Positions 1 to 5,152 of a stretch of 5,152 bases of DNA are shown here, piece by piece; position 1 is the stretch's first letter; each line of letters begins with the position of its first letter. The notes below the pieces were generated by a model. That model was not told the DNA's origin and searched no databases. It was given only the letters and a program-made list of their open reading frames with translations. This DNA comes from Lentisphaerota bacterium (GTDB lineage Bacteria > Verrucomicrobiota > Kiritimatiellia > RFP12 > UBA1067): NCBI GenBank assembly GCA_022839525.1, contig JALHET010000170.1:1-5152 (forward strand), read 5' to 3'. A program made the translations under genes and the position numbers.

Positions 1-806
1 AGCTGCCTGATCCCGTATGCGTCGTTGGAGAAATCCGTGGCAATGCTGACGCTGGTGCCGCCCGCGTCGAAATCAAAACCGAGCTGGTTTGGCGCGGTAT
101 ATTTGGCATAGACGGCGCGTCCGGCGATGTCCGGGCCGGACTGCGTCAGTTCGACTTTCACGCATTTTGTCCATCCTCCGTTCACGGCCTGCATCTGCGC
201 GGTCGCGGTGGTGCCGCTGTTGGTGAAATAGTAGGCGATTACTGGCGTTGATGTGCCCGAGATTGAATTTCCAGACATGATGGCCGTCATGTTTATGCAG
301 GCGGAAAGGTTAGCGTTTGAAAACAGAACCGCCGGACTGGCTGGCAGGAAGGGCGCATAGGTGAATTGCTCCGACTGCACACTCAGACCCTGTGGGCCGG
401 ACAGCACGGATTCGATCACGTTGGAGGCATTGCAGACAAAAACGTCTGAGGCCGGCGCTGCGAGGGCGAGCGTCCCGCCCGAGAGCGTGACCGGGCCGGA
501 AGCGGCACCGAAGGTCATGCTGCGGAAGGCCTGGCCGGTGCCTTCCACTGTGATGGTGCCGGCCTCAAGGCCGTTGACGTCGGTGCCGAAGTACAGGTCA
601 TCGGAGGCCGTGGTGTCGGTCACAGTTGGCGCAGAGGATCCTGTGCTGTCGGCGCTCCATTTGGGTTCTGCGCCCCACGTTCCGCCCGCAGCTCCGAAGC
701 CGGCCGCGTCGCCGTTGTTATCCCAGTAGTTTGTTTCCCCATATGCCGAGAGTGTTCCGGCCACCAAGCCGAGTGCGGTTGTAATCGTTCTGAGAGTTCT
801 TTTCAT
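1..806 (-). CDS. Secreted PATR-like beta-strand protein, C-terminus beyond the left edge
   Basis: The frame is open from an ATG at 806 to the window edge, giving 268 residues with no stop. A strong ribosome binding site (GAGGAGGTT, six bases from GGAGG to the ATG) fixes the start. Residues 1-23 look like a Sec signal peptide: basic K2, R3 and R6, a hydrophobic stretch at about 8-21, and a likely cut after AYG (21-23). The mature part begins TNYWDNNGD (25-33) followed by GGTWG (41-45), an N-terminal motif common in PVC-group proteins with autotransporter-associated beta-strand repeats. Residues 97-142 (MTFGAASG, LSGGTLAL, then IESVLSGPQGL) follow the usual pattern of those repeats. Residues about 145-268 are not obviously repetitive; they contain a Trp/Cys/Lys segment (GWTKCVKVELTQSG, 211-224) that I cannot assign to a family. 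The protein is presumably exported and surface-associated; any catalytic or binding role is unknown. It lies 100 bases downstream of the large secreted protein on the same strand and may be co-transcribed with it. The reading frame is well supported, the family moderately so. Confidence 0.82.
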   Translation of the reverse strand, partial: MKRTLRTITTALGLVAGTLSAYGETNYWDNNGDAAGFGAAGGTWGAEPKWSADSTGSSAPTVTDTTASDDLYFGTDVNGLEAGTITVEGTGQAFRSMTFGAASGPVTLSGGTLALAAPASDVFVCNASNVIESVLSGPQGLSVQSEQFTYAPFLPASPAVLFSNANLSACINMTAIMSGNSISGTSTPVIAYYFTNSGTTATAQMQAVNGGWTKCVKVELTQSGPDIAGRAVYAKYTAPNQLGFDFDAGGTSVSIATDFSNDAYGIRQ

Positions 807-810
807 CCGT

Positions 811-819
811 AACCTCCTC
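811..819 (-). promoter_or_regulatory. Strong Shine-Dalgarno site of the left-edge secreted protein
   Basis: On the minus strand the site reads GAGGAGGTT. Its GGAGG core (813-817) ends six bases before the ATG at 806. It is a near-perfect anti-16S match and picks this ATG as the start of the partial secreted protein, which is useful because that gene has no stop in the window to define it. Confidence 0.85.
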
Positions 820-842
820 AACAAACACATCCATACTTGCCT

Positions 843-863
843 ATAACTTACACCCAAAGTTAT
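843..863. repeat. AT-rich inverted repeat between the two secreted-protein genes
   Basis: This is a perfect 7-base dyad, ATAACTT, then seven bases, then AAGTTAT. It lies 37 bases upstream of the start of the left-edge secreted protein and stands out from its GC-rich surroundings. It could be an operator for a dimeric regulator or a small hairpin in the leader. I found no convincing -35/-10 pair next to it: a TTATAG on the minus strand overlaps the proximal arm but lacks a good -35. No U-run follows, so it is not an intrinsic terminator. Its function is unknown. Confidence 0.4.
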
Positions 864-906
864 CCTCATTTGCATTCCCGTGCGAAGCGCGGGCGGCAGG
901 CTAACC

Positions 907-3498
907 TCACAACAGCCTGATTATGGTTCCCATCGGGATAAACGCGGCGGTCAGCGTCTTGCCGTCGTTCGACACCTTGGCCCACCAATAGCGGTGCGAA
1001 GCGCCGTCCAGCGTCACCGGGATCAGGCCGGGCACCCGGAGCGTCCCGGAACCGACAGCCTTCACCAGCGGCACGCCCGCTTTCAGGTCTTCCACGGTAT
1101 ATCCCGTGAGCGCGACCGAGGTTCCCGCCCTGAAGACCGTGTCGCCGGTCACGTGCAGGGGATGGGTATATCCGGCGGATTCTGATTTGTCTTGCGCCCA
1201 CGCGCTGCCCTCCGCGAACACCACGCTGCCGGTGACCACACCCCCGCCGCACAGGGACGCGCCCACGCCGTTGGTCAGCGCGCCGCCGTCCTTCAGCCGC
1301 AAAACGCCGTCGATCCGCGAGGAAGTGCCCGGCGCGGTCATGGCGTCGCGGACCGTGGCCGACGCCAGGTTTAACGTGGCGCCCGGTTCCACGGCCACGC
1401 CGCCGGTCAGATAGATGGCTCCGGACACGGCCAGCTCACCCTGCTCCACGGCTACCCGTCCGGTGAAGGCGTTATCAGGGGATGTGAGCGTCAGCACGCC
1501 CGCGCCGGTTTTGGTGAAGCTGCCGGCGTGGCCCGTCTCGTTGCTCAGCGTCTGGGTCACCGGGCGGTTTGCGCCGAAGGTGTCGATCACCGCGCCGCGG
1601 CCCGTCAGGGTGGCCTTGTTGAAAGCATAGACCAGCGATCCGGAACCGTCGCCCGTGTGCCGCAGGGTTCCGCCGTCAAACAGCAGTTCGGCGTAACCGC
1701 CGACAGGGTTAGCGTAATTCATGCGGCCGTCGATTTCCCCCACGGCCAGAACGCCGCCGGCAAGCTCGACCCGCGAGGTGGAGAACGCAAAGCAGCCGAC
1801 AATCGAGCGGTTGGTCGTCTCCGAGTATCCGCCCTCGATGCGCAAGAGGGCGTTGCCGTAAATGCCCGTGCTGATGGTCTTGAAGAGGTTCGTCCCGCCG
1901 CTGATCGTCACGGTGCCGCGCGAGCCGCTCTGGCTGCCGATCGTCAGTGTCGCGTTCGTCATCGGGAGCAGGCCGCCGGCGATCGTCAGTTCGCCCGTGC
2001 TTGCTCCGAAGTTGCCCACGGTGATGCCGGAAGGGGATTCGATCGAAGCGCCGTTGAAATACATGCGCCCGTACCCGTAATTTCCCACATACAGGAGGTT
2101 GCTCAGCCAGATGCGGCCCCCGGTGTTGGTGAAAACGCCTGCTGAACCTGCCTCGCTACCCAACACCAGACTGTTGCTCACGATCAGTTCTCCGCCGCTC
2201 TGGGCCATCCGCGCGTATGCGCCCCCGGTATAACCGATGTAACTCTCCGCCTTTGACGCCAGCGTGCCTCCCGTCAGGGACACCTCTCCCGTCGAGCCCG
2301 CTACCGCACCGGCACGAAGCTGGTTGCACAACACGCTGCCGCCCGACTGGAGCAGACGCCCGGTGCCGCGGTTCCCGTTGCCGATGTAGACAGTGCCCTG
2401 TACCGTCAGCGCGCCTCCCGCCACATCCACTTCGCCCAGAGCGCCCGGCCCCGCTCCGGCGTAGATCGCACTGCACCGCGCCGTCCCGCCTTCCTGCGTG
2501 TAGACCCCCAGCGAGCGTTCTCCGGATCCAAGGGACAGGGCCTGTGTCTGGAACAGGCCGTCCGATTGGCGCAGGATCCCCACCGAGTTGGATACTGTCC
2601 CTAGCGTGATGCTACCCGTATGAAAAACCCCGTTGGCCAGCCAGACGACCCCCGTCGAGGGTTTGGGCTGGTGGTTGACGGTCGTCTGCCCGATGGCCAT
2701 GCCCGTGTTTGTGACCGATCCGCCAAGGATGTTGAGGGTGCTTTTCGACCCGCTGCGGGCTAAATTGATAAGGGCGGTCGTGAACGTGGCGTTGGTGTAG
2801 ACCTCGACGGTCGAGTCGTTGTAAAAGTCGGTTGTGGTCTTTACCGTCAGCGAACCGCCCTCCACTTTGACTTTTGATGATGCGAGGAGTGTCAGACGCA
2901 TGTCGAGAGCAGGTGCGGGCGAGTTGTCCTCAACCGTCACCGAACCGCCGGTTATACGCACGGATTCGCCGCCGGCAGGGGCCGCGTAGAGGTTCAGGCC
3001 GTTAAGCATCGTGTGGTCGCCGCCGTTCACCTCGATGGTTCCCCCCCCAGAAGACGCGGTGCCGACGGTGCCGTAGAAACGCGATGTGCCGCTGTTTAGG
3101 ATCAGCCGCTGGTTCGCGCCCGGGTTCGGGGTCAGCACGCCGGTGGCCGTGTTCGTTTTCGTCACCTCCAGCGTGCCGCCGCTGAAGCGCGCGGTCCCTG
3201 CGCCCGAGGCGAAAGAAAACGCGTTTGTCAACTGCCAGGTCTGGCCGCCCAGATCAAAGGCGGCATCCACGTCCGGGCCGACCGTCACGGTTGCGTTTGT
3301 CACGGAACCGGCGAACGAAACCCCATAGGTGCCCGCGGGGAAAATCGCGTTGTCCGCCATGCCGGGCACGCCCGTGGAGGGATTCCAGTTCAATGGCTCT
3401 TGGAACGAAGTCCCGATGGTCGGGGCCCATGTGTAATTTCCCGCGTATGCAACGGCTGCCGCCAACACCACCGCCGCTATGGTACGATGACTGTTCAT
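907..3498 (-). CDS. Large secreted beta-solenoid repeat protein (PATR-like, autotransporter-style passenger)
   Basis: This 863-residue frame starts at an ATG preceded by AGAGGT (3504-3509; GAGG six bases from the start) and ends at TGA. Residues 1-19 form a Sec signal peptide: R5, a hydrophobic stretch at 7-19, and a likely cut after AYA (17-19). Next comes the N-terminal motif W..P.......LNWNPSTGVPG.ADNAIF (24-53), typical of PVC-group exported beta-helix proteins. The body is rich in Gly, Ser and Thr, with many GG-turn/beta-strand segments. Residues 297-585 hold about twelve units of roughly 24 residues, each opening with a pattern such as YIG or LTIG and carrying GG about 16 residues later. 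Residues 660-691 (FTKTGAGVLTLTS, then FTGRVAVEQGELAV) match the autotransporter-associated beta-strand repeat consensus (TIGR02601/PF12951 type). The end (832-863) has a Trp-Trp segment, DGKTLTAAF and the tail IPMGTIIRLL. I see neither a beta-barrel translocator nor a PEP-CTERM tail, so how it is retained or released is unclear. The role is probably surface or extracellular, such as adhesion or glycan binding, but that is inferred from style only. It contains a G8 run at codons 151-153. Confidence 0.9.
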   Translation of the reverse strand: MNSHRTIAAVVLAAAVAYAGNYTWAPTIGTSFQEPLNWNPSTGVPGMADNAIFPAGTYGVSFAGSVTNATVTVGPDVDAAFDLGGQTWQLTNAFSFASGAGTARFSGGTLEVTKTNTATGVLTPNPGANQRLILNSGTSRFYGTVGTASSGGGTIEVNGGDHTMLNGLNLYAAPAGGESVRITGGSVTVEDNSPAPALDMRLTLLASSKVKVEGGSLTVKTTTDFYNDSTVEVYTNATFTTALINLARSGSKSTLNILGGSVTNTGMAIGQTTVNHQPKPSTGVVWLANGVFHTGSITLGTVSNSVGILRQSDGLFQTQALSLGSGERSLGVYTQEGGTARCSAIYAGAGPGALGEVDVAGGALTVQGTVYIGNGNRGTGRLLQSGGSVLCNQLRAGAVAGSTGEVSLTGGTLASKAESYIGYTGGAYARMAQSGGELIVSNSLVLGSEAGSAGVFTNTGGRIWLSNLLYVGNYGYGRMYFNGASIESPSGITVGNFGASTGELTIAGGLLPMTNATLTIGSQSGSRGTVTISGGTNLFKTISTGIYGNALLRIEGGYSETTNRSIVGCFAFSTSRVELAGGVLAVGEIDGRMNYANPVGGYAELLFDGGTLRHTGDGSGSLVYAFNKATLTGRGAVIDTFGANRPVTQTLSNETGHAGSFTKTGAGVLTLTSPDNAFTGRVAVEQGELAVSGAIYLTGGVAVEPGATLNLASATVRDAMTAPGTSSRIDGVLRLKDGGALTNGVGASLCGGGVVTGSVVFAEGSAWAQDKSESAGYTHPLHVTGDTVFRAGTSVALTGYTVEDLKAGVPLVKAVGSGTLRVPGLIPVTLDGASHRYWWAKVSNDGKTLTAAFIPMGTIIRLL
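1744..2610 (-). repeat. About twelve tandem ~24-residue solenoid units within the large secreted protein
   Basis: At the protein level (residues 297-585) units start near 297, 321, 345, 370, 394, 419, 444, 469, 492, 518, 542 and 564. The shared pattern is hydrophobic-x-hydrophobic-Gly, then a Gly/Ser-rich turn, a short strand, GG (or a variant), and another strand. Examples are YIGNGNRGTGRLLQSGG and LTIGSQSGSRGTVTISGG. A period of 22-26 residues fits one turn of a right-handed beta-helix. Repeats are diverged at the DNA level, so this is an old array rather than a recent expansion. Units were defined by eye and boundaries could move by a few residues. Confidence 0.7.
3041..3048 (-). repeat. 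G8 homopolymer (C8 on the + strand) inside the large secreted-protein gene
   Basis: Eight consecutive G on the coding strand cover codons 151-152 and two bases of 153 (GGG GGG GGA, three glycines). The frame is open as given. Removing one G gives four new codons and then TGA; adding one G gives twelve new codons and then TAA. Either change would truncate the protein to about 156 or 165 residues. Such tracts in surface genes are known slipped-strand phase-variation sites in other bacteria; here the idea is only a candidate. Confidence 0.6.
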
Positions 3499-3528
3499 GA
3501 ACGACCTCTGTTATTTTTGTTAAACCAC

Positions 3529-3545
3529 CCTCATCCCAGATGAGG
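3529..3545 (-). other. Hairpin in the leader of the large secreted protein
   Basis: The minus strand reads CCTCAT, loop CTGGG, ATGAGG: a perfect 6-bp stem with a 5-base loop. It lies between the predicted transcription start (about 3570) and the Shine-Dalgarno site (3504-3509). The bases after it are GTGGTTTAAC, not a U-run, so it is unlikely to be a terminator. It may stabilise the mRNA 5' end or bind a regulator. Nothing in the sequence says which, and a 6-bp stem can occur by chance. Confidence 0.4.
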
Positions 3546-3576
3546 CAGAACCGTTCCTGTCTCTCTGTCTGAGCAT

Positions 3577-3606
3577 ATTATGCGGGAAGGGAGTGAAAAG
3601 AGTCAA
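3577..3606 (-). promoter_or_regulatory. Predicted sigma-70-like promoter of the large secreted-protein gene
   Basis: On the minus strand TTGACT (3606-3601, five of six bases of the -35 consensus) is followed after 18 bases by CATAAT (3582-3577, five of six of the -10 consensus). The predicted start is near 3570, giving a leader of about 70 bases before the ATG at 3498. It lies 66 bases past the tRNA 3' end, so the secreted-protein gene need not depend on read-through from the tRNA. The call comes from consensus matching only. Confidence 0.5.
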
Positions 3607-3672
3607 TCCCCGATTCCTCCGGATTTCCTGATGGTTGAGCCGGTGCCGCTGCCCTGACGGGAGAGAGTTAGC

Positions 3673-3762
3673 TGGCGGAGAGGGAGGGATTCGAACCCCC
3701 GGTACCTTGCGGCACGCATGATTTCGAGTCATGTGCATTCAACCAGGCTCTGCCACCTCTCC
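3673..3762 (-). tRNA. tRNA-Ser (anticodon CGA)
   Basis: This 90-base gene, including the encoded 3' CCA, folds into a class II (long variable arm) cloverleaf. The acceptor stem is GGAGAGG/CCTCTCC with discriminator G. The D-arm stem is GCA/TGC. The anticodon stem CATGA/TCATG encloses loop CTCGAAA, with anticodon CGA at 3726-3724. The variable arm pairs GTGCC with GGTAC around a GCAA loop. The T-arm stem GGGGG/CCCTC encloses TTCGAAT. The long variable arm and the G discriminator next to CCA are serine identity features; this tRNA reads UCG codons. It has its own promoter just upstream (3780-3809). The 3' CCA is encoded rather than left for CCA-adding enzyme. No clear U-tract terminator follows, so 3' processing of a longer transcript is likely. 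Confidence 0.96.
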
Positions 3763-3779
3763 GGCAAAAAGGTGCGGTC

Positions 3780-3809
3780 ACTATAACGAAAACAGGTCCG
3801 TAGGGTCAA
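3780..3809 (-). promoter_or_regulatory. Predicted sigma-70-like promoter of tRNA-Ser, GC-rich discriminator
   Basis: On the minus strand TTGACC (3809-3804) is followed after 18 bases by TATAGT (3785-3780); each matches five of six consensus bases. The predicted start is about 3773-3775, leaving a leader of roughly a dozen bases before the tRNA. The bases directly after the -10 element (GACCGC) are GC-rich. In well-studied bacteria that is a hallmark of stable-RNA promoters under stringent (ppGpp) control; applying it here is inference. Confidence 0.6.
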
Positions 3810-3856
3810 GGCGGAGTTTCGTGAAAGGGGGGGCGTTTCGGAGCCCGGCGGCGGTA

Positions 3857-5152
3857 TCAGAGGATCTCGCATTTGCCGCCGGCGCAGGCCACGGTTTGCG
3901 TGACGGTGGTGTTGTCTTGCCGTTCAATCAGTTGGGTGTAGTCCACCGGCACATCGGTGCGGGTGAGGTCCTCCCAGTGCTTGCAGGCGTCGACGCGTTT
4001 GAGGCAGCGGGTCATTTTCAAAACGTCATTCGCGAAGTAGTTTTTGGCGAACTTGTGGGCGCGGCGCACCCAGTCGACTTTGGCCTGCCGGACCACCTCG
4101 ATGGCCTCGAAGACGCGCTTGGGGTAAATCTTCGGGGTTTCTGCGGCGAGGTTCTCGCCCCGGCCGAGCGCGCAGTCGCAGGCCGCCCAGAGGTTGTCGT
4201 CAAAGGCGTGCAGGCCGTCTACGATGAGGCCTGACGCGAGCAGCGCCCCGACCCCGTAGATGTCGACGATTTCTCCGGCGGTGAGCACTTCGCAGAAAGG
4301 GGCCTGCGGGTAATCGAGGTCGCCGCCGTCGGGCAGGAGCGACACGCCCGCAAACGCGTAGCGGTGCTCGAAGATAAAGGCCTCGACGGTGTCCCATTCG
4401 CCGTCTTTCACCGAGATCGTGTTCGAGACGTTGTGGCTGAGCCAGGGCTGGGCGCACAGCTCGGGCCGCTTGCCCGCGTCGATCCAGTTTTCTTTGGTCA
4501 GCTTGACCTTGCGCAACAGCTCCACGGCGTCCACGTCGCGCTTGGTGAGCGCGTCGGGACTGGCCTCCACGCAGAAGGTGAGCACCACGTCGGTACCGTT
4601 GGGGTTCCAGACCGACTTCTCGACGGCCCTGGGGTTCTGCACGCCGAAGAAGTCGACGAGCAGCTCGTCCTCGTTTGCCTGCGCGCGGCGGAAGTAACGC
4701 TTGGCGTGGTGCGGGTGGATGCCGGACGACGTGCCCAGAATGCTGCTGGTGGTGCCTGCGGGCTTGACGCAGGTGGCGCGGGCGGCGGGGTTGACGCCGA
4801 TGCGTTTGGCCACCTCGGCATTGACGCCGAGGATGTGCTTCGCCATCTCGCGTTGGAGGGCGGGGTCGAACGAGACCAACGGGTGTTCCATCATGCCGGT
4901 CATCGAGATGCCGAGCAGCGCCTCGCGCCGGGCGATGCGCGTGCTGACCTCGCCGAGGTAGCCGAAGTCGGTGTAGTCCGCCTGCAGCGTGCCGAGGATG
5001 GCGGCGGCTGTGCAGGCCGCGCGGAACTTCTCCGCGTTGTCGACGCTGCCCATGTTGATCTCGCAGAGGTTGCAGAAGGCGAAGCCCGACTGGCCATCGA
5101 TCTGAGGGTAGAGCCCGATCTCGCCGCACGGGTTAAAGGTCATGTCCGTGTG
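3857..5152 (-). CDS. nrdJ: Class II adenosylcobalamin-dependent ribonucleotide reductase, C-terminal part
   Basis: The frame runs in from the right edge (an HTD triplet precedes the first Met at 5143, so that Met is internal) and gives 431 residues ending in TGA. The enzyme reduces ribonucleotides to deoxyribonucleotides in the cytoplasm, using adenosylcobalamin to make a thiyl radical, and works with or without oxygen. Counting from the first complete codon, NPCGEI (7-12) holds the radical Cys9 and Glu11, equivalent to C408 and E410 of Lactobacillus leichmannii RTPR. C27 in FCNLCEIN is the likely partner of the active-site disulfide (C419 there). VKPAGTTS with GTSSGIHP (129-147) is the conserved substrate-phosphate loop region, and HNVSNTISV (240-248) and FAGVSLLP (267-274) are also typical of class II. 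The C-terminal CAGGKC plus three residues has exactly the CX4C spacing and tail length of the RTPR redox tail (C731/C736), the pair that passes electrons from thioredoxin. The stretch between radical Cys and tail is 414 residues, against 323 in L. leichmannii, so this is a longer subtype. The N-terminal half, with the other disulfide Cys and the allosteric region, lies outside the window. RTPR-like nrdJ is the firm call; whether it uses di- or triphosphates is less sure. Confidence 0.93.
   Translation of the reverse strand, partial: HTDMTFNPCGEIGLYPQIDGQSGFAFCNLCEINMGSVDNAEKFRAACTAAAILGTLQADYTDFGYLGEVSTRIARREALLGISMTGMMEHPLVSFDPALQREMAKHILGVNAEVAKRIGVNPAARATCVKPAGTTSSILGTSSGIHPHHAKRYFRRAQANEDELLVDFFGVQNPRAVEKSVWNPNGTDVVLTFCVEASPDALTKRDVDAVELLRKVKLTKENWIDAGKRPELCAQPWLSHNVSNTISVKDGEWDTVEAFIFEHRYAFAGVSLLPDGGDLDYPQAPFCEVLTAGEIVDIYGVGALLASGLIVDGLHAFDDNLWAACDCALGRGENLAAETPKIYPKRVFEAIEVVRQAKVDWVRRAHKFAKNYFANDVLKMTRCLKRVDACKHWEDLTRTDVPVDYTQLIERQDNTTVTQTVACAGGKCEIL

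Noticed and set aside
877..893. A hairpin just after the stop of the large secreted protein (CCCGCGC, loop TTC, GCACGGG on the minus strand), considered as a terminator.
   Set aside because: The stem has a C-A mismatch on the transcribed strand and is followed by GAATGCAAATG, not a U-run. It is too weak to call.
1528..2145. A 205-codon plus-strand frame opposite the large secreted protein.
   Set aside because: It is antisense to the repeat-rich gene, rich in Arg/Ala/Val as expected from the reverse of Gly/Thr/Ala codons, and has no recognisable motif.
3607..3672. The region just past the tRNA 3' end was searched for a tRNA terminator and for a repeated tRNA 3' end (attachment site of an island).
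   Set aside because: I found only short stems such as AATCC/GGATT without a U-run. The GGAGAG match at 3660-3665 is a six-base coincidence with the acceptor stem. No integrase or second copy of the tRNA end is in the window.
3520..3738. A 72-codon minus-strand frame whose translation includes a GVRIPPSPP stretch.
   Set aside because: It runs through the T-arm, variable arm and anticodon arm of tRNA-Ser; such peptides are a well-known artefact of translating tRNA genes. It has no ribosome binding site of note.
3831..3846. A GGGC/GCCC hairpin after the nrdJ stop followed by a C-run and TTT, considered as the nrdJ terminator.
   Set aside because: It has only four base pairs with an eight-base loop, and the downstream tract is mostly C.
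3731..4234. A 167-codon plus-strand frame.
   Set aside because: It starts inside the tRNA and continues antisense to the conserved nrdJ C-terminus. It is a shadow frame in GC-rich DNA.
4200..5129. A 309-codon minus-strand frame overlapping nrdJ.
   Set aside because: It is the +1/-1 shadow of nrdJ, with an arginine-rich translation; the nrdJ frame carries all conserved family motifs.
3857..5152. Possible intein in nrdJ, since inteins often sit in ribonucleotide reductase active-site motifs.
   Set aside because: The NPCGEI, KPAGTTS and GTSSGIHP motifs are uninterrupted, and no splicing or endonuclease motif appears. The missing N-terminal half cannot be judged.

Overview
The window is GC-rich bacterial DNA, and every gene I can support lies on the minus strand. 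Read in that direction (high to low coordinates) the order is: the C-terminal half of a class II, adenosylcobalamin-dependent ribonucleotide reductase (nrdJ, cut by the right edge); a tRNA-Ser(CGA) with its own promoter; an 863-residue secreted repeat protein; and a second secreted protein of the same general style, cut by the left edge.

The two secreted proteins have N-terminal signal peptides, an N-terminal Trp/Asn-rich motif and glycine-rich beta-strand segments. These are typical of the 'autotransporter-associated beta-strand repeat' (PATR-like) proteins found in large numbers in Verrucomicrobiota, Kiritimatiellota, Lentisphaerota and Planctomycetota. Together with a vitamin-B12-dependent ribonucleotide reductase of the monomeric RTPR kind, this suggests a PVC-superphylum bacterium, perhaps Kiritimatiellota or Lentisphaerota. 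That placement is inferred from protein style only; the window holds no phylogenetic marker that settles it.

Layout: 1-806, signal-peptide protein, partial; 807-906, short gap with a strong ribosome binding site and an AT-rich dyad; 907-3498, large solenoid protein containing an in-frame run of eight G; 3499-3672, leader of the large protein with a sigma-70-like promoter and a 5'UTR hairpin; 3673-3762, tRNA-Ser; 3763-3856, tRNA promoter region; 3857-5152, nrdJ, partial.

nrdJ and the tRNA are housekeeping genes and have no visible functional link to the surface proteins. The two surface proteins could form one transcript (100-base gap, same strand, only a weak hairpin between them), but no co-function is shown. 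I see no mobile element, CRISPR array or defence system. The most testable unusual point is the G8 tract in the large surface-protein gene: loss or gain of a single G would stop translation within 4 to 12 codons, as expected of a phase-variation switch, although a sequencing artefact or plain chance is also possible.
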